Program-made: the position numbers and the translations under genes | Notes under the pieces: generated by a model | Databases searched by the model: none | The model's input: the letters and a program-made list of their open reading frames with translations, nothing else | Told to the model about the DNA's origin: nothing | Shown: one piece after another, positions 1-8,051 of the stretch | Position numbering within the stretch: position 1 is the first letter of the stretch | How the letters are laid out: each line of letters starts with the position of its first letter | Assembly (NCBI GenBank): GCA_017634575.1 | Contig: JAGBND010000078.1 | Span: forward strand, 1 to 48,000 | Direction: 5' to 3' | Length of the DNA stretch: 48,000 nucleotides | From: Bacillota bacterium | GTDB lineage: Bacteria > Bacillota > Clostridia > Lachnospirales > Bianqueaceae

Positions 1-148
1 ATACTAACCAAAATACCAAAGTGAAATTAGTCCTAAAGATATTTATGTCAAGAAACCATGGATCCGGCATCACAAAACGACAGATGCGAAAAAAACAGAA
101 AATAACAGTTGAAAAAAGAAGAAGCATCATATATTATTAAAATATCTG

Positions 149-154
149 TATAAT
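149..154 (+). promoter_or_regulatory. Possible -10 box of the DeoR-type regulator gene
   Basis: A TATAAT hexamer lies 38 bases before the start codon at 193. No convincing -35 hexamer sits 16-18 bases upstream, so this is a weak call. The rest of bases 1-192 is AT-rich and shows no gene. Confidence 0.3.
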
Positions 155-192
155 GTATATGGATTAGCTAGGGATAAACTGAGGAAGAAAAC

Positions 193-942
193 ATGATCGC
201 ATCCGAAAGAAGAAGATATATCTTGCAAGCCCTGAGTCAGCGAGGCATTGTCAGCCTTAAGGATATGGCTTCTGAAATGGGAACTGCTGAAATAACAGCT
301 CGCAGAGATATTGAAAAACTGGAGAAGGAAGGTAAATTAAGAAGGGTTCAGGGAGGCGCCGCTTCGCTGGAAGATGCAGAAGAAGCCGAGCTTGCGATGC
401 AGCAGCGGCTTACGGTTAAACGGCAGGAAAAAGCTGCCATCGCTGCCTTTGCCGCTACGCTGGTGGAAGAGGGCGATGTAGTCTTTCTGGATAGCGGGAC
501 CAGCATGATTCCTTTAGCGGTGGAGCTGCTGAAGCGGCGGGTGACGATCGTTACCAATAACACCATGTTTTTTAACTATATCCAGAATCCCACCGGACGC
601 CTGATTATGATCGGCGGGGAGCATATCGCCTATTACGAAATGAATGTAGGCGTTATCGCTCAGGATATGATCAGACAGTTTTCCTTTGACAAGGCTTTTC
701 TTGGCTGCTCGGGTCTGGATCTTCCCAACAGAAGAGTCTGCGGAACGGAACTTCAGAGTGTAGAAATCAAGCGGCTGGTCCTGGCGCATTCCCAGAAAAA
801 GTATCTGCTGCTGGATTCCAGCAAGTTTGAAGGCAAGGGATTTATGAAGGTATGTGAGACAAGCGAGTTTGATCAGATTATCTGCGACAGGTTTCCCTTT
901 CCGGAGGATGAAAAACCCGATAATCTTGTATCGATTTCATAA
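193..942 (+). CDS. DeoR/GlpR-family transcriptional regulator
   Basis: This 249-residue protein has the DeoR-family layout. Residues 1-60 form an N-terminal winged helix-turn-helix beginning with the typical start 'ERRRYILQAL', followed by 'ITARRDIEKLEKEGKLRRVQGGA'-type recognition helix and wing. A DeoR sugar-phosphate sensor domain (residues about 75-235) contains 'DSGTS' and 'NN' phosphate-site motifs and 'KFLGCSG'-like elements. The family usually represses sugar catabolic genes and is relieved by a phosphorylated sugar. A GAGGAAG ribosome binding site (about 181-187) fixes the ATG at 193. The gene is monocistronic, since a terminator hairpin follows it. Its closest downstream neighbour is nanE, which has its own promoter, so amino-sugar control is possible but only inferred. 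The effector is unknown. Confidence 0.88.
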   Translation: MIASERRRYILQALSQRGIVSLKDMASEMGTAEITARRDIEKLEKEGKLRRVQGGAASLEDAEEAELAMQQRLTVKRQEKAAIAAFAATLVEEGDVVFLDSGTSMIPLAVELLKRRVTIVTNNTMFFNYIQNPTGRLIMIGGEHIAYYEMNVGVIAQDMIRQFSFDKAFLGCSGLDLPNRRVCGTELQSVEIKRLVLAHSQKKYLLLDSSKFEGKGFMKVCETSEFDQIICDRFPFPEDEKPDNLVSIS

Positions 943-999
943 ATCAATTCCCGGACTGTTTCATGCAAAGTGATTCATAAAGATCGGCACGGCCGGTAA

Positions 1000-1029
1000 A
1001 GCGCTGCGTAATGCAGCGCTATTTTTATT
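1000..1029 (+). terminator. Rho-independent terminator after the DeoR gene
   Basis: An 8-bp perfect stem, AGCGCTGC (1000-1007) pairing with GCAGCGCT (1013-1020) around a GTAAT loop, is followed by ATTTTTATT. It separates the regulator from the nanE promoter. Confidence 0.8.
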
Positions 1030-1089
1030 GGAAAGAAGATTCTTGAAGAGAAAATAAGTAAGGCTATGATATAAAATGATAAAAAATGA

Positions 1090-1118
1090 TTGAATCCGTA
1101 TGCGGCTGGTGCTATAAT
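1090..1118 (+). promoter_or_regulatory. Sigma-A-type promoter of nanE
   Basis: TTGAAT (1090-1095), a 17-base spacer and a perfect TATAAT (1113-1118). It leaves a leader of about 100 nt before nanE. The leader holds an AAGGAGG-like sequence near 1134-1140 that is not followed by a usable start codon, and I see no clear riboswitch fold in it. Confidence 0.75.
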
Positions 1119-1224
1119 CTATTGTGGAAGCTAAGGAGGCGACAATAGAGAGACAAGAGGTGTACTGTACTGTTATCTGAAGATGAAGGAAGTCTAATCG
1201 ATTATTATCTGGAGGAATCCCTAA

Positions 1225-1971
1225 ATGAAAACAAATGACCCTAAAAAAAGAGCGATCCTGGAATCCTTTGCCAATGGCCTGATCGTATCCTGCCAGGTTC
1301 AGCATGATGATCCCATCTATCATCCCGACCTGGTGGCGCTGATGGCCAAGGCGGCCAAGTGGGGCGGAGCCGTGGGCATCCGCGCCAACATGCCAGATCA
1401 GATCATAAGCATCAAGGAAGCAGTGGACCTTCCGGTCATTGGTCTTTACAAACAGTGGACAAAGGACAGCGATGTCTTTATTAACCCCAATCTGGATGCG
1501 GCAAAGGAGGTCTGGGAAGCCGGGGCGGAAATTATCGCCCTGGATTGCACCGCTCAGATGATTAACGGACGGCATGCCTATGAGCTGCTGCCTGAAGTTA
1601 AAGAGGCGATCCCGGAAGCCATCATCTTTGCAGATGTCTCCAACTATGAGAAAGCCTTGAACGCCGTGAAGCTTGGGGCGGACATTGTCGGACCTACCCT
1701 TTATGGTTATACCGCAGAAACCAAACAGATTGAAAATCCGGATATGCGCGCCTTTGCCCGGATGTGCAGGGATTTGAAGGACGAGGCTTATGTGATTATG
1801 GAAGGCCATATCTATACGCCGGAAGACGCCATCAAGTGCCTGTATCTGGGCGCGCATGCGGTGGTGGTAGGCAGCGCGATTACCAGACCGCACTATATCA
1901 CGAAACGGTTTACGGATCTGATATCCGGTTATCAAAATGACTGGCGCGCGGAGGAGCGCAGAGCGCACTAA
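1225..1971 (+). CDS. nanE: N-acetylmannosamine-6-phosphate 2-epimerase
   Basis: This 248-residue TIM-barrel protein matches NanE in length and motifs. It interconverts ManNAc-6-P and GlcNAc-6-P in the cytoplasm, a step of sialic acid catabolism that feeds into glucosamine metabolism. Recognisable pieces are 'GLIVSCQV' at the N-terminus, 'GAVGIRAN', 'VIGLYKQ', 'IIALDCTAQ' in the middle, 'FADVSNYEKA', and the phosphate-site end 'AVVVGSAITRP'. A GGAGG ribosome binding site at about 1211-1215 supports the ATG. It has its own promoter and a 10-base gap to the decayed locus downstream. The usual partners nanA and nanK are not in the window, so its substrate supply here is unproven. Identification by sequence is strong. 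Confidence 0.93.
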   Translation: MKTNDPKKRAILESFANGLIVSCQVQHDDPIYHPDLVALMAKAAKWGGAVGIRANMPDQIISIKEAVDLPVIGLYKQWTKDSDVFINPNLDAAKEVWEAGAEIIALDCTAQMINGRHAYELLPEVKEAIPEAIIFADVSNYEKALNAVKLGADIVGPTLYGYTAETKQIENPDMRAFARMCRDLKDEAYVIMEGHIYTPEDAIKCLYLGAHAVVVGSAITRPHYITKRFTDLISGYQNDWRAEERRAH

Positions 1972-1981
1972 GGAGAAGAAG

Positions 1982-3111
1982 ATGGCAGTAAAGTTTGATG
2001 TCAATGGAGCCCAGAACGTAGAGGTCAGCAAGAAGCTGCCCTGCGAAAAATCCCCAGCTGAACAGCTGGAGATCATGGAAACCTATACCCGCGTTCACCG
2101 GGAAGCATCCGGCGGCCCAAAGGAGCTTAGAGAAATTGCCTGCCTGAAGGTGCTGTATCCGAGGCTCTTTCGAAAGATTGAGGATCAGGATCTCTTTGCC
2201 GGCCGGCTGGATTTTCTTCCCATCGGCTTCGGCTGCGTCACGTCCGTTGGCGGCGTAGGGCATTATTGCGTGTTCAACAAGCTGCTGGCCTTTAAGGATC
2301 AGCTTCAGACGGACGACGTTGGCTCCTTTGTTTTCTTCCTTTAAATCGGTCCGCCGGTTGAAAGAACCGCTGCCTACGGATGCGGAGCATTTTCCCTTTC
2401 GATATAAAGGGCATCATGTCATGGATTCTCTGAACGGATATACCTGGATGTCGCCCCTTGGCAGTGATGTGGTGGATTTGGGATGCTGCGTCGAACTGGA
2501 TTTTGATGACGGAGGCGCCTTGGCGAAGCAATTCTCGCTGGAGGCCATCCGATCCTTTCCTGCCTTGGATCAAGGAGAGATTCTGGCTGAAGGTGGTGGG
2601 GTGATGCCTTGCGGCGGAACCGCCCGAAACATTTGCAGCGTCCGGTTTTGCTGCCCTTGGCGACAGCGCTGTAATGACCAATGTTGGCGGATGCGGGATT
2701 TCAGGCGGTGTACGGACGGGATCCCATCTGGCCAGATTAATCCGGGAAACGGGAGATGTTTCCATCGGAGGGCTATGGCCTGCCGTTCATCGGTTTTATA
2801 CCGGAATTGGCGCCAAAGCAGTGGGAGAAAGACCCTGGGGACTGGTTCTTAGCAAAGAGAAACGACATTTTCTATATGCCCATGGGTTAATCGGCCCCAG
2901 CATGGCGCAAAAAGAAAATCCCCTTTTAAACCCGGACACCGATGCATGGGAGGCACCCACCTATCTGGAAGCAAAGAACCAAAGACCCGATCTGATTCTA
3001 AAGCTTGAAAAATCCGCATCTGCTGCCAGAAGGAAACTGACACACTATCTGAACTTCCCCGAAACCTGGAATCCGGTTCGCTTCAGGGAATGGATAAAAG
3101 AGATAGATTGA
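1982..3111 (+). pseudogene. Decayed coding locus with two frameshifts
   Basis: Three coding fragments in the same strand lie in three frames. Bases 1982-2344 begin with ATG behind AAGGAG (1970-1975) and resemble, weakly, the N-terminal part of pyruvate-formate-lyase-like glycyl radical enzymes ('LYPRLFRKIEDQDLFAGR'). Bases about 2345-2630 continue in the next frame. Bases about 2632-3111 continue in the third frame. The second junction, near 2628-2634, reads smoothly if a single base is removed. The first junction (2310-2350) has no such simple repair and may be a deletion that fused two genes. The two downstream fragments form one Gly-rich protein of a family I do not recognise ('DVVDLG', 'GGCGISGGV', 'VSIGGLWP'). 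The locus is directly downstream of nanE and likely shared its transcript. Sequencing error could explain one shift but hardly both. Confidence 0.7.
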
Positions 3112-3136
3112 CCTTTTAGAATCCATCCATTATAAT
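3108..3136 (+). promoter_or_regulatory. Strong sigma-A promoter of the LTA-synthase-like gene
   Basis: TTGACC (3108-3113), a 17-base spacer and a perfect TATAAT (3131-3136). The -35 box overlaps the stop codon of the upstream decayed locus, so the gene is transcribed independently of it. Confidence 0.8.
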
Positions 3137-3165
3137 GATAGCATCTTTTTTTGCGAGGCCAATCG

Positions 3166-5526
3166 ATGAAAAAATCTCTCCATTCTGTTTCTCCGGATCC
3201 TTCAAAACAGGACACGAAGACATCAGAGACCGAAACGAAGAAATCTGTTTTGCAGAAGCTTTCAGATAAGATACCATCCATATGGAAGTATATTCTTTCT
3301 GCGCTGTTTTTCCCTCTCGGCCTGTTCTTTCAGGAGATGGTGTTTCATCAGGCTGTATTTCTGCATCAAAGCTTTTTATCGGTGGTCATTACCTTTTTAT
3401 TCAGCTTTTGCATGGGTCTGATCCTGTACCTTCCAACCTATCTGATCAAAAAAGCCTTGGTGGCTAAAATCGTTACCGGAATTTTGCTGGGCCTGATTGC
3501 CTTGACTTTTTGCGTTGAATTCTTTATTGTTCAGCAGTTTCAGACCCTGTTTGATCTGGGAACCATTACGCTTGGAGCAGGGGAGGCAGCTGCCGATTTT
3601 ACTGGCACGGCCCTTCGGCTGATTACCTCCAGAACAGGGCTTTGGCATATCTTTTTATTTCTGCTTCCTTTGATTCTTTATTTTGTTATTTCCAAATACT
3701 TCATGAAATCCGGCTTTGGAACCCTGAAGCTTAAAACAGCGGTTTTGGCCGGCTTTCTGATTTTGTTTCTCGCGGCTGATTCTGCGGCGGCTGCCGGTGT
3801 GGTCATTCATAAAAACGACCAGCTGAAGAAAGCGTACCGCACGGAATATACCTTTGCGAAGAGCACGGACAGTTTTGGCTTGATGACCGGCATTCGTCTG
3901 GATTTGATCAGACCGAAAGAAGAACGGATCTCGGATCTTACCTGGGAAGCGGAAGACTGGGAAGATTGGCCGGAGGAGGAATTGCCTGAAGAGGAGCTTG
4001 AGGAAGGCTCAGCTTCCGCTGAGATGGCGGAGTCGTCTTCTCCGTCAGAAGAGACGCTTCCGGCTGATGAGATGATAGCCGAAGCAGATCCTTCTGCATC
4101 CGAGTCTGCCGCAGCGAATGGCTCTGAGGAAGAAACAGCGGATGCGGAAGCTTCCGCTGACAGCAGTGCTGATACAGAAGAAGATGAAGTCATTGAAGAA
4201 GCAGAGACGCCGAGCCTGCTTCCTGAGACATGGGAGGTTAAACCGGCCCAGCTGGACCTGGACTTTGAAGCGCTTTCCGAGGCGGCCCCCAGCTCCTCTA
4301 TTGCCGCCATGGATGCCTATGCATCTTCCCTGCGTCCTTCCAATACCAACGCCTTTACCGGACTCTTTAAAGGGAAAAATCTGATTCTCATCTGCGCAGA
4401 AGCTTTCTGCAGCCATGCCATCGATGAAAAGCTGACCCCAACCTTATACCGGATGGCGACCAAGGGAATCAATATTCTGGATTATACCCAGCCCTATAAC
4501 GCCGGAACCACTGGCGGCGAATGCTGTTATCTCATGGGCGTGCTTCCCATAGACGGGGCACAGTCCATGCAGGAGATTGTGAATCACAATAATTATTATA
4601 CCATCGGCAGCTTTCTTGACCGGGAAGGATATTACGGCCAGGCCTTCCACAATCATCGCTATACCTATTACAACCGGAATATCACCCATCAGCACCTGGG
4701 CTATTCCGAAGGCTTTATCGGATATGGATCGGGACTTGAGTCCTTTATCACATCAGCCTGGCCCGAGAGTGATGTGGAGATGTTTGAAGGAACCATTCCC
4801 ATGTATATCGACAAGCAGCCCTTCAATATTTACTATATGACCGTCAGCGGCCACAGCGAATATGACGTCAATCAGAATGACCAGTCGAAAAAGCATTGGG
4901 ACCGGGTTAAGGATCTTCCCTATAGCTATGCGGTTCAATGTTACTATGCGGCCAACCTGGAGCTGGAGGATTCCATGACCCTGCTGATTAAAGAGCTGGA
5001 GAAGAAGGGGATAGCGGATGATACGGTGATCGTTATATCCGGGGATCATTTTCCCTATGGGCTCAGCTGGTATGATGCCCTTGGCTATAAAAAAGATCTG
5101 GACGAGCTCTATGGCTTTAACGTCCGCACCTATATGGAAAGAGATCAGAATCAGCTGATCATCTGGTCCGGCTGCCTGGAAGATTACGACCCGGTAGTGG
5201 TCAGCGAACCGGTCTGCAGCATCGATGTTCTTCCTACGCTGCTTAATCTCTTTGGATGCGAATGGGATTCCAGGCTTTTGCCCGGGCGGGATATTTTTTC
5301 CAAGAAGCTGGCGATTGCCTTTGATGCCTACGGGGACTGGAAAACAACGGAGGGAGAGTTTAATGCCTTCACCAATCAGTTTACCCCCTACGATGAAAAT
5401 ATGTTTGATCCGGAGGGCTATAAGAAGCGCATCAATGCAACGGTTTCCAATAAACTGAAGCAGTGCGCGGTGATTTTGCAGACGGATTATTTTGAACATA
5501 TATTCCCGTCCAGGACCGAGGAATAA
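3166..5526 (+). CDS. LTA synthase family membrane sulfatase (phosphoglycerol transferase)
   Basis: The protein has 786 residues from the ATG at 3166, which follows GCGAGG. An in-frame TTG at 3151 lacks a ribosome binding site. The N-terminal half has about five hydrophobic segments between residues 37 and 225. An acidic Glu/Ser/Ala-rich linker follows (about 260-355). The C-terminal alkaline-phosphatase-superfamily domain faces outside. Probable catalytic Thr448/Thr449 lie in 'NAGTTGGE', and metal ligands are likely Asp627-His628 in 'SGDHFPYG' and the His of 'SGHSEYD'. LtaS-type enzymes move glycerol phosphate from phosphatidylglycerol to teichoic acid or to other glycans. The exact acceptor cannot be told. 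It is longer than typical LtaS (about 650 residues), mainly because of the linker. Confidence 0.85.
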   Translation: MKKSLHSVSPDPSKQDTKTSETETKKSVLQKLSDKIPSIWKYILSALFFPLGLFFQEMVFHQAVFLHQSFLSVVITFLFSFCMGLILYLPTYLIKKALVAKIVTGILLGLIALTFCVEFFIVQQFQTLFDLGTITLGAGEAAADFTGTALRLITSRTGLWHIFLFLLPLILYFVISKYFMKSGFGTLKLKTAVLAGFLILFLAADSAAAAGVVIHKNDQLKKAYRTEYTFAKSTDSFGLMTGIRLDLIRPKEERISDLTWEAEDWEDWPEEELPEEELEEGSASAEMAESSSPSEETLPADEMIAEADPSASESAAANGSEEETADAEASADSSADTEEDEVIEEAETPSLLPETWEVKPAQLDLDFEALSEAAPSSSIAAMDAYASSLRPSNTNAFTGLFKGKNLILICAEAFCSHAIDEKLTPTLYRMATKGINILDYTQPYNAGTTGGECCYLMGVLPIDGAQSMQEIVNHNNYYTIGSFLDREGYYGQAFHNHRYTYYNRNITHQHLGYSEGFIGYGSGLESFITSAWPESDVEMFEGTIPMYIDKQPFNIYYMTVSGHSEYDVNQNDQSKKHWDRVKDLPYSYAVQCYYAANLELEDSMTLLIKELEKKGIADDTVIVISGDHFPYGLSWYDALGYKKDLDELYGFNVRTYMERDQNQLIIWSGCLEDYDPVVVSEPVCSIDVLPTLLNLFGCEWDSRLLPGRDIFSKKLAIAFDAYGDWKTTEGEFNAFTNQFTPYDENMFDPEGYKKRINATVSNKLKQCAVILQTDYFEHIFPSRTEE

Positions 5527-5602
5527 TTGACTCAGCTCATCAGTGAATTCAGTAAAAAAAACTGCCGGCAGGGCAGGAAATGAATATCAGGAGGATATGG
5601 TA

Positions 5603-6910
5603 ATGAACGAGATGATCGCGGATAGAACCCGTCGTACAAAATGGTTTTTGCATGACCGATTCGGCATGTTTATTCACTGGGGGCTCTATGCCATTCCGGC
5701 CAGAGGCGAATGGGTCCGCAGCCGTGAAAGAATCAGTGTAGAAGACTACGAAGGCTTTTTCAGGGAATTTAATCCCAGTGAGTTCGACCCGAAAACCTGG
5801 GCTAAGCTCGCTAAAGAAGCAGGCATGAAATATGCTGTTCTGACCGCCAAGCATCACGACGGCTTCTGCCTCTTCGATTCAAGCCTGACGGACTATAAAG
5901 CCACCAATACTCCGGCAGGGCGGGATCTGGTCAGAGAATTTCTGGATGCCTTCCGCGCCGATGGGCTGAAGGTGGGTCTGTACTATTCTCTTTTGGACTG
6001 GCATCATCCGGACTATCCTCACTATGGCGACAGGAATCATCCTATGCGGGAGAATCCGGCATATTCCAATGAAAACCGTGATTTCAACCGCTATCTGGAC
6101 TATATGCACGGTCAGGTAAGAGAGCTATTGACCAATTATGGAAAGATCGATATTATGTGGTTTGATTTCTCCTATCCGGGCATGGAGTGTGAAACCTGGA
6201 AAGCAAAAGAGCTTGTGGAGATGGCCAGAAGCCTGCAGCCGGAGCTGATTATCGACAACCGTCTGGAAGGAAGCGGGGAAAAATCCGGCACCATTATGAC
6301 AAAGAATCCTTCCGTTTATGCGGGTGACTTTGCCTGCCCGGAGCAGATGATTCCTCCTTCAGGCATGACAGACGAGGCGGGCGATCCCATTCCGTGGGAA
6401 GCCTGCATTACCATGAACGATAACTGGGGTTATTGTTCCTCCGATCATCACTTCAAGAGCCCCAGGATGATTATTCGCGCTTTGGTGGAATGCGTCAGCA
6501 AGGGCGGCAATCTTCTGTTAAATGTGGGTCCTGACGCCAAAGGGCGCATTCCCCGGGAGTCGGTGAACATCCTGAAAGCCCTGGCGGATTGGATGAAGGA
6601 TAACGCGGACAGCATCTACGGCTGCGGCATGGCGGATTATGAAAAGCCTGAATGGGGCCGTTATACCCAGAACGGGAAAAAGCTGTATGCTCATGTTTAT
6701 GAAGAATGCATGGGGGCTGTCTGCCTGCGGGGCCTGGCCGGTAAAATCGACCATATGAGGCTTTTGAAGGATGGAAGCGAGATTATCCCGACGGACTTTT
6801 GGAATGTCAAGGAATATCCCACCGACGCCTTTTTCTTCTTTGACAACCGGACCAGCAGTTTTCCGCTGCCGGACGAGAACGATTCTGTTTTGGAGATTAC
6901 CCTTAAATGA
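5603..6910 (+). CDS. Alpha-L-fucosidase, glycoside hydrolase family 29
   Basis: The protein has 435 residues with a GH29 catalytic barrel. It releases terminal L-fucose from glycans. Diagnostic segments are 'RFGMFIHWGLYAIPARGEW', 'KYAVLTAKHHDGFCLFDS', 'GLKVGLYYSLLDWHHPDY' and 'KIDIMWFDFSYPG', where Asp188 is the expected nucleophile. The start at 5603 is preferred over GTG 5543 and ATG 5597 because AGGAGG (5589-5594) sits eight bases before it. There is no signal peptide, so it should act in the cytoplasm on imported fucosylated oligosaccharides. Its last four bases (ATGA) overlap the next gene, indicating translational coupling. The carbohydrate-binding modules found in secreted fucosidases are absent. 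Confidence 0.92.
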   Translation: MNEMIADRTRRTKWFLHDRFGMFIHWGLYAIPARGEWVRSRERISVEDYEGFFREFNPSEFDPKTWAKLAKEAGMKYAVLTAKHHDGFCLFDSSLTDYKATNTPAGRDLVREFLDAFRADGLKVGLYYSLLDWHHPDYPHYGDRNHPMRENPAYSNENRDFNRYLDYMHGQVRELLTNYGKIDIMWFDFSYPGMECETWKAKELVEMARSLQPELIIDNRLEGSGEKSGTIMTKNPSVYAGDFACPEQMIPPSGMTDEAGDPIPWEACITMNDNWGYCSSDHHFKSPRMIIRALVECVSKGGNLLLNVGPDAKGRIPRESVNILKALADWMKDNADSIYGCGMADYEKPEWGRYTQNGKKLYAHVYEECMGAVCLRGLAGKIDHMRLLKDGSEIIPTDFWNVKEYPTDAFFFFDNRTSSFPLPDENDSVLEITLK

Positions 6911-8025
6911 GGCTCTGGATGTATGGCTGCGCCGATGAGAAACAGCCTTCCGAAACCATCGGCGCTTCAAAGCTTCGCAAAATCGGATTTGAAGCGTTGG
7001 TGGGAGGGAAAAAATGTGTAGAAGCTGCAAGGGAAAACGGCCTGGATGCCTATGCTGCCTGCGGCGCTTACCGTGGACCGGATTTCAGGGATGATTCCTG
7101 GCTGGCGCAAGACGTTCATGGCAGGAGGCAGCGCTGGTTTTCTTCCACCTGTCCAACCCGCAAAGAAGTCCGCGCCTACAACCTGTCTGTGGTTAAAGAG
7201 ATCGCAGGATGGAAGGGCATCAAGGGCGTGATCATCGATGGCGCTCGTTTTGCCTCTCCCTCTTCCGGTGAAATAAAGGACGGCATCGCCGATCCGGATG
7301 CTTTCTTTACCTGTTTTTGCCCGGCATGTATGAATAAAGCCAGAAAAATGGGCTTCGATCCTGTTGCGATGCAAAAGGCTGCGGCGGGTCTGTATGATTA
7401 TCTTCATGGGATGCCGGTTCGCATAGAGCGGCATATGGAAGGGCTTTATGAATGGATGGAGTTTCGAAGGCTGTCCACAACGGAACATCTTCTTGACTTT
7501 GCCAAAACGGTAAAATCCGTGAACCCGGATTTAAAAACAGGTATTTTTATCTTCACCCCGTCTCTTAACAAGCTGGTGGGGCAGCACTATCGGGATCTGG
7601 CCGGGGCCATGGATATTTTCTCACCCATGATCTACCGCTGCTATAAGGAAATCAGCGGCCCTGCCTGTCTGAATGTTGAACTGGCTGATCTTCTCGCCAT
7701 GCTGCAGGGAGCGAAGGACTTGACTGATTCGGACAGAATCCGGGTTCTGTCGGGGCTTACCGGCCTTGTGCTTTCAGATGGCGAAGATACTGCATCCATC
7801 AGGAAGGGACTGGATATAGAGGTGCTTCGGGAGGAAACCTCCAGATCCCGGGTGCAGACGCCGGGCGCTGTTTTGGCGCCGATTATTGAATTTGATGATC
7901 CGCAGCTGGAAGAGGCGCTGAATAAGACGCTGGAGGGCGGCGCCGATGCTGTCAATTTCTTTGCCTATCAGGATGATATCCTGGAGGCACAGGCGCAGCT
8001 TCTTCAAAAAGCAGCATTCTCTTAG
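6907..8025 (+). CDS. Putative TIM-barrel glycosidase-like protein of unknown function
   Basis: This 372-residue protein starts in the ATGA overlap with the fucosidase gene. I do not recognise a named family. It has features of predicted glycosidase barrels: 'GVIIDGARFASP' (Asp on a strand end), then a 'CFCPACMNKARKMGFD' segment with a Cys-x-Cys-x2-Cys pattern, 'TGIFIFTPSL', 'DIFSPMIYRCY' and a final 'GADAVNFFAYQDD' strand. Similar 'CFCP.C..A...G.D' segments occur in uncharacterised bacterial glycosyl hydrolase-like proteins. It has no signal peptide or membrane segment. Coupling to GH29 suggests a role in the same intracellular glycan pathway. The function is inferred from context, and the Cys cluster might bind a metal or be structural. 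Confidence 0.6.
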   Translation: MRLWMYGCADEKQPSETIGASKLRKIGFEALVGGKKCVEAARENGLDAYAACGAYRGPDFRDDSWLAQDVHGRRQRWFSSTCPTRKEVRAYNLSVVKEIAGWKGIKGVIIDGARFASPSSGEIKDGIADPDAFFTCFCPACMNKARKMGFDPVAMQKAAAGLYDYLHGMPVRIERHMEGLYEWMEFRRLSTTEHLLDFAKTVKSVNPDLKTGIFIFTPSLNKLVGQHYRDLAGAMDIFSPMIYRCYKEISGPACLNVELADLLAMLQGAKDLTDSDRIRVLSGLTGLVLSDGEDTASIRKGLDIEVLREETSRSRVQTPGAVLAPIIEFDDPQLEEALNKTLEGGADAVNFFAYQDDILEAQAQLLQKAAFS

Positions 8026-8051
8026 AGATGCGCGGATAACAGGTTAAGCAT

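Noticed and set aside
961..2076. Long open frame on the minus strand opposite nanE (371 codons)
   Set aside because: It is antisense to a clearly conserved gene, spans a terminator and a promoter, and its translation shows no family motif. High codon regularity of nanE produces it.
1982..3111. Programmed ribosomal frameshifting rather than a pseudogene
   Set aside because: Two shifts are needed, neither junction shows a slippery heptamer with a downstream structure, and the first junction does not rejoin smoothly.
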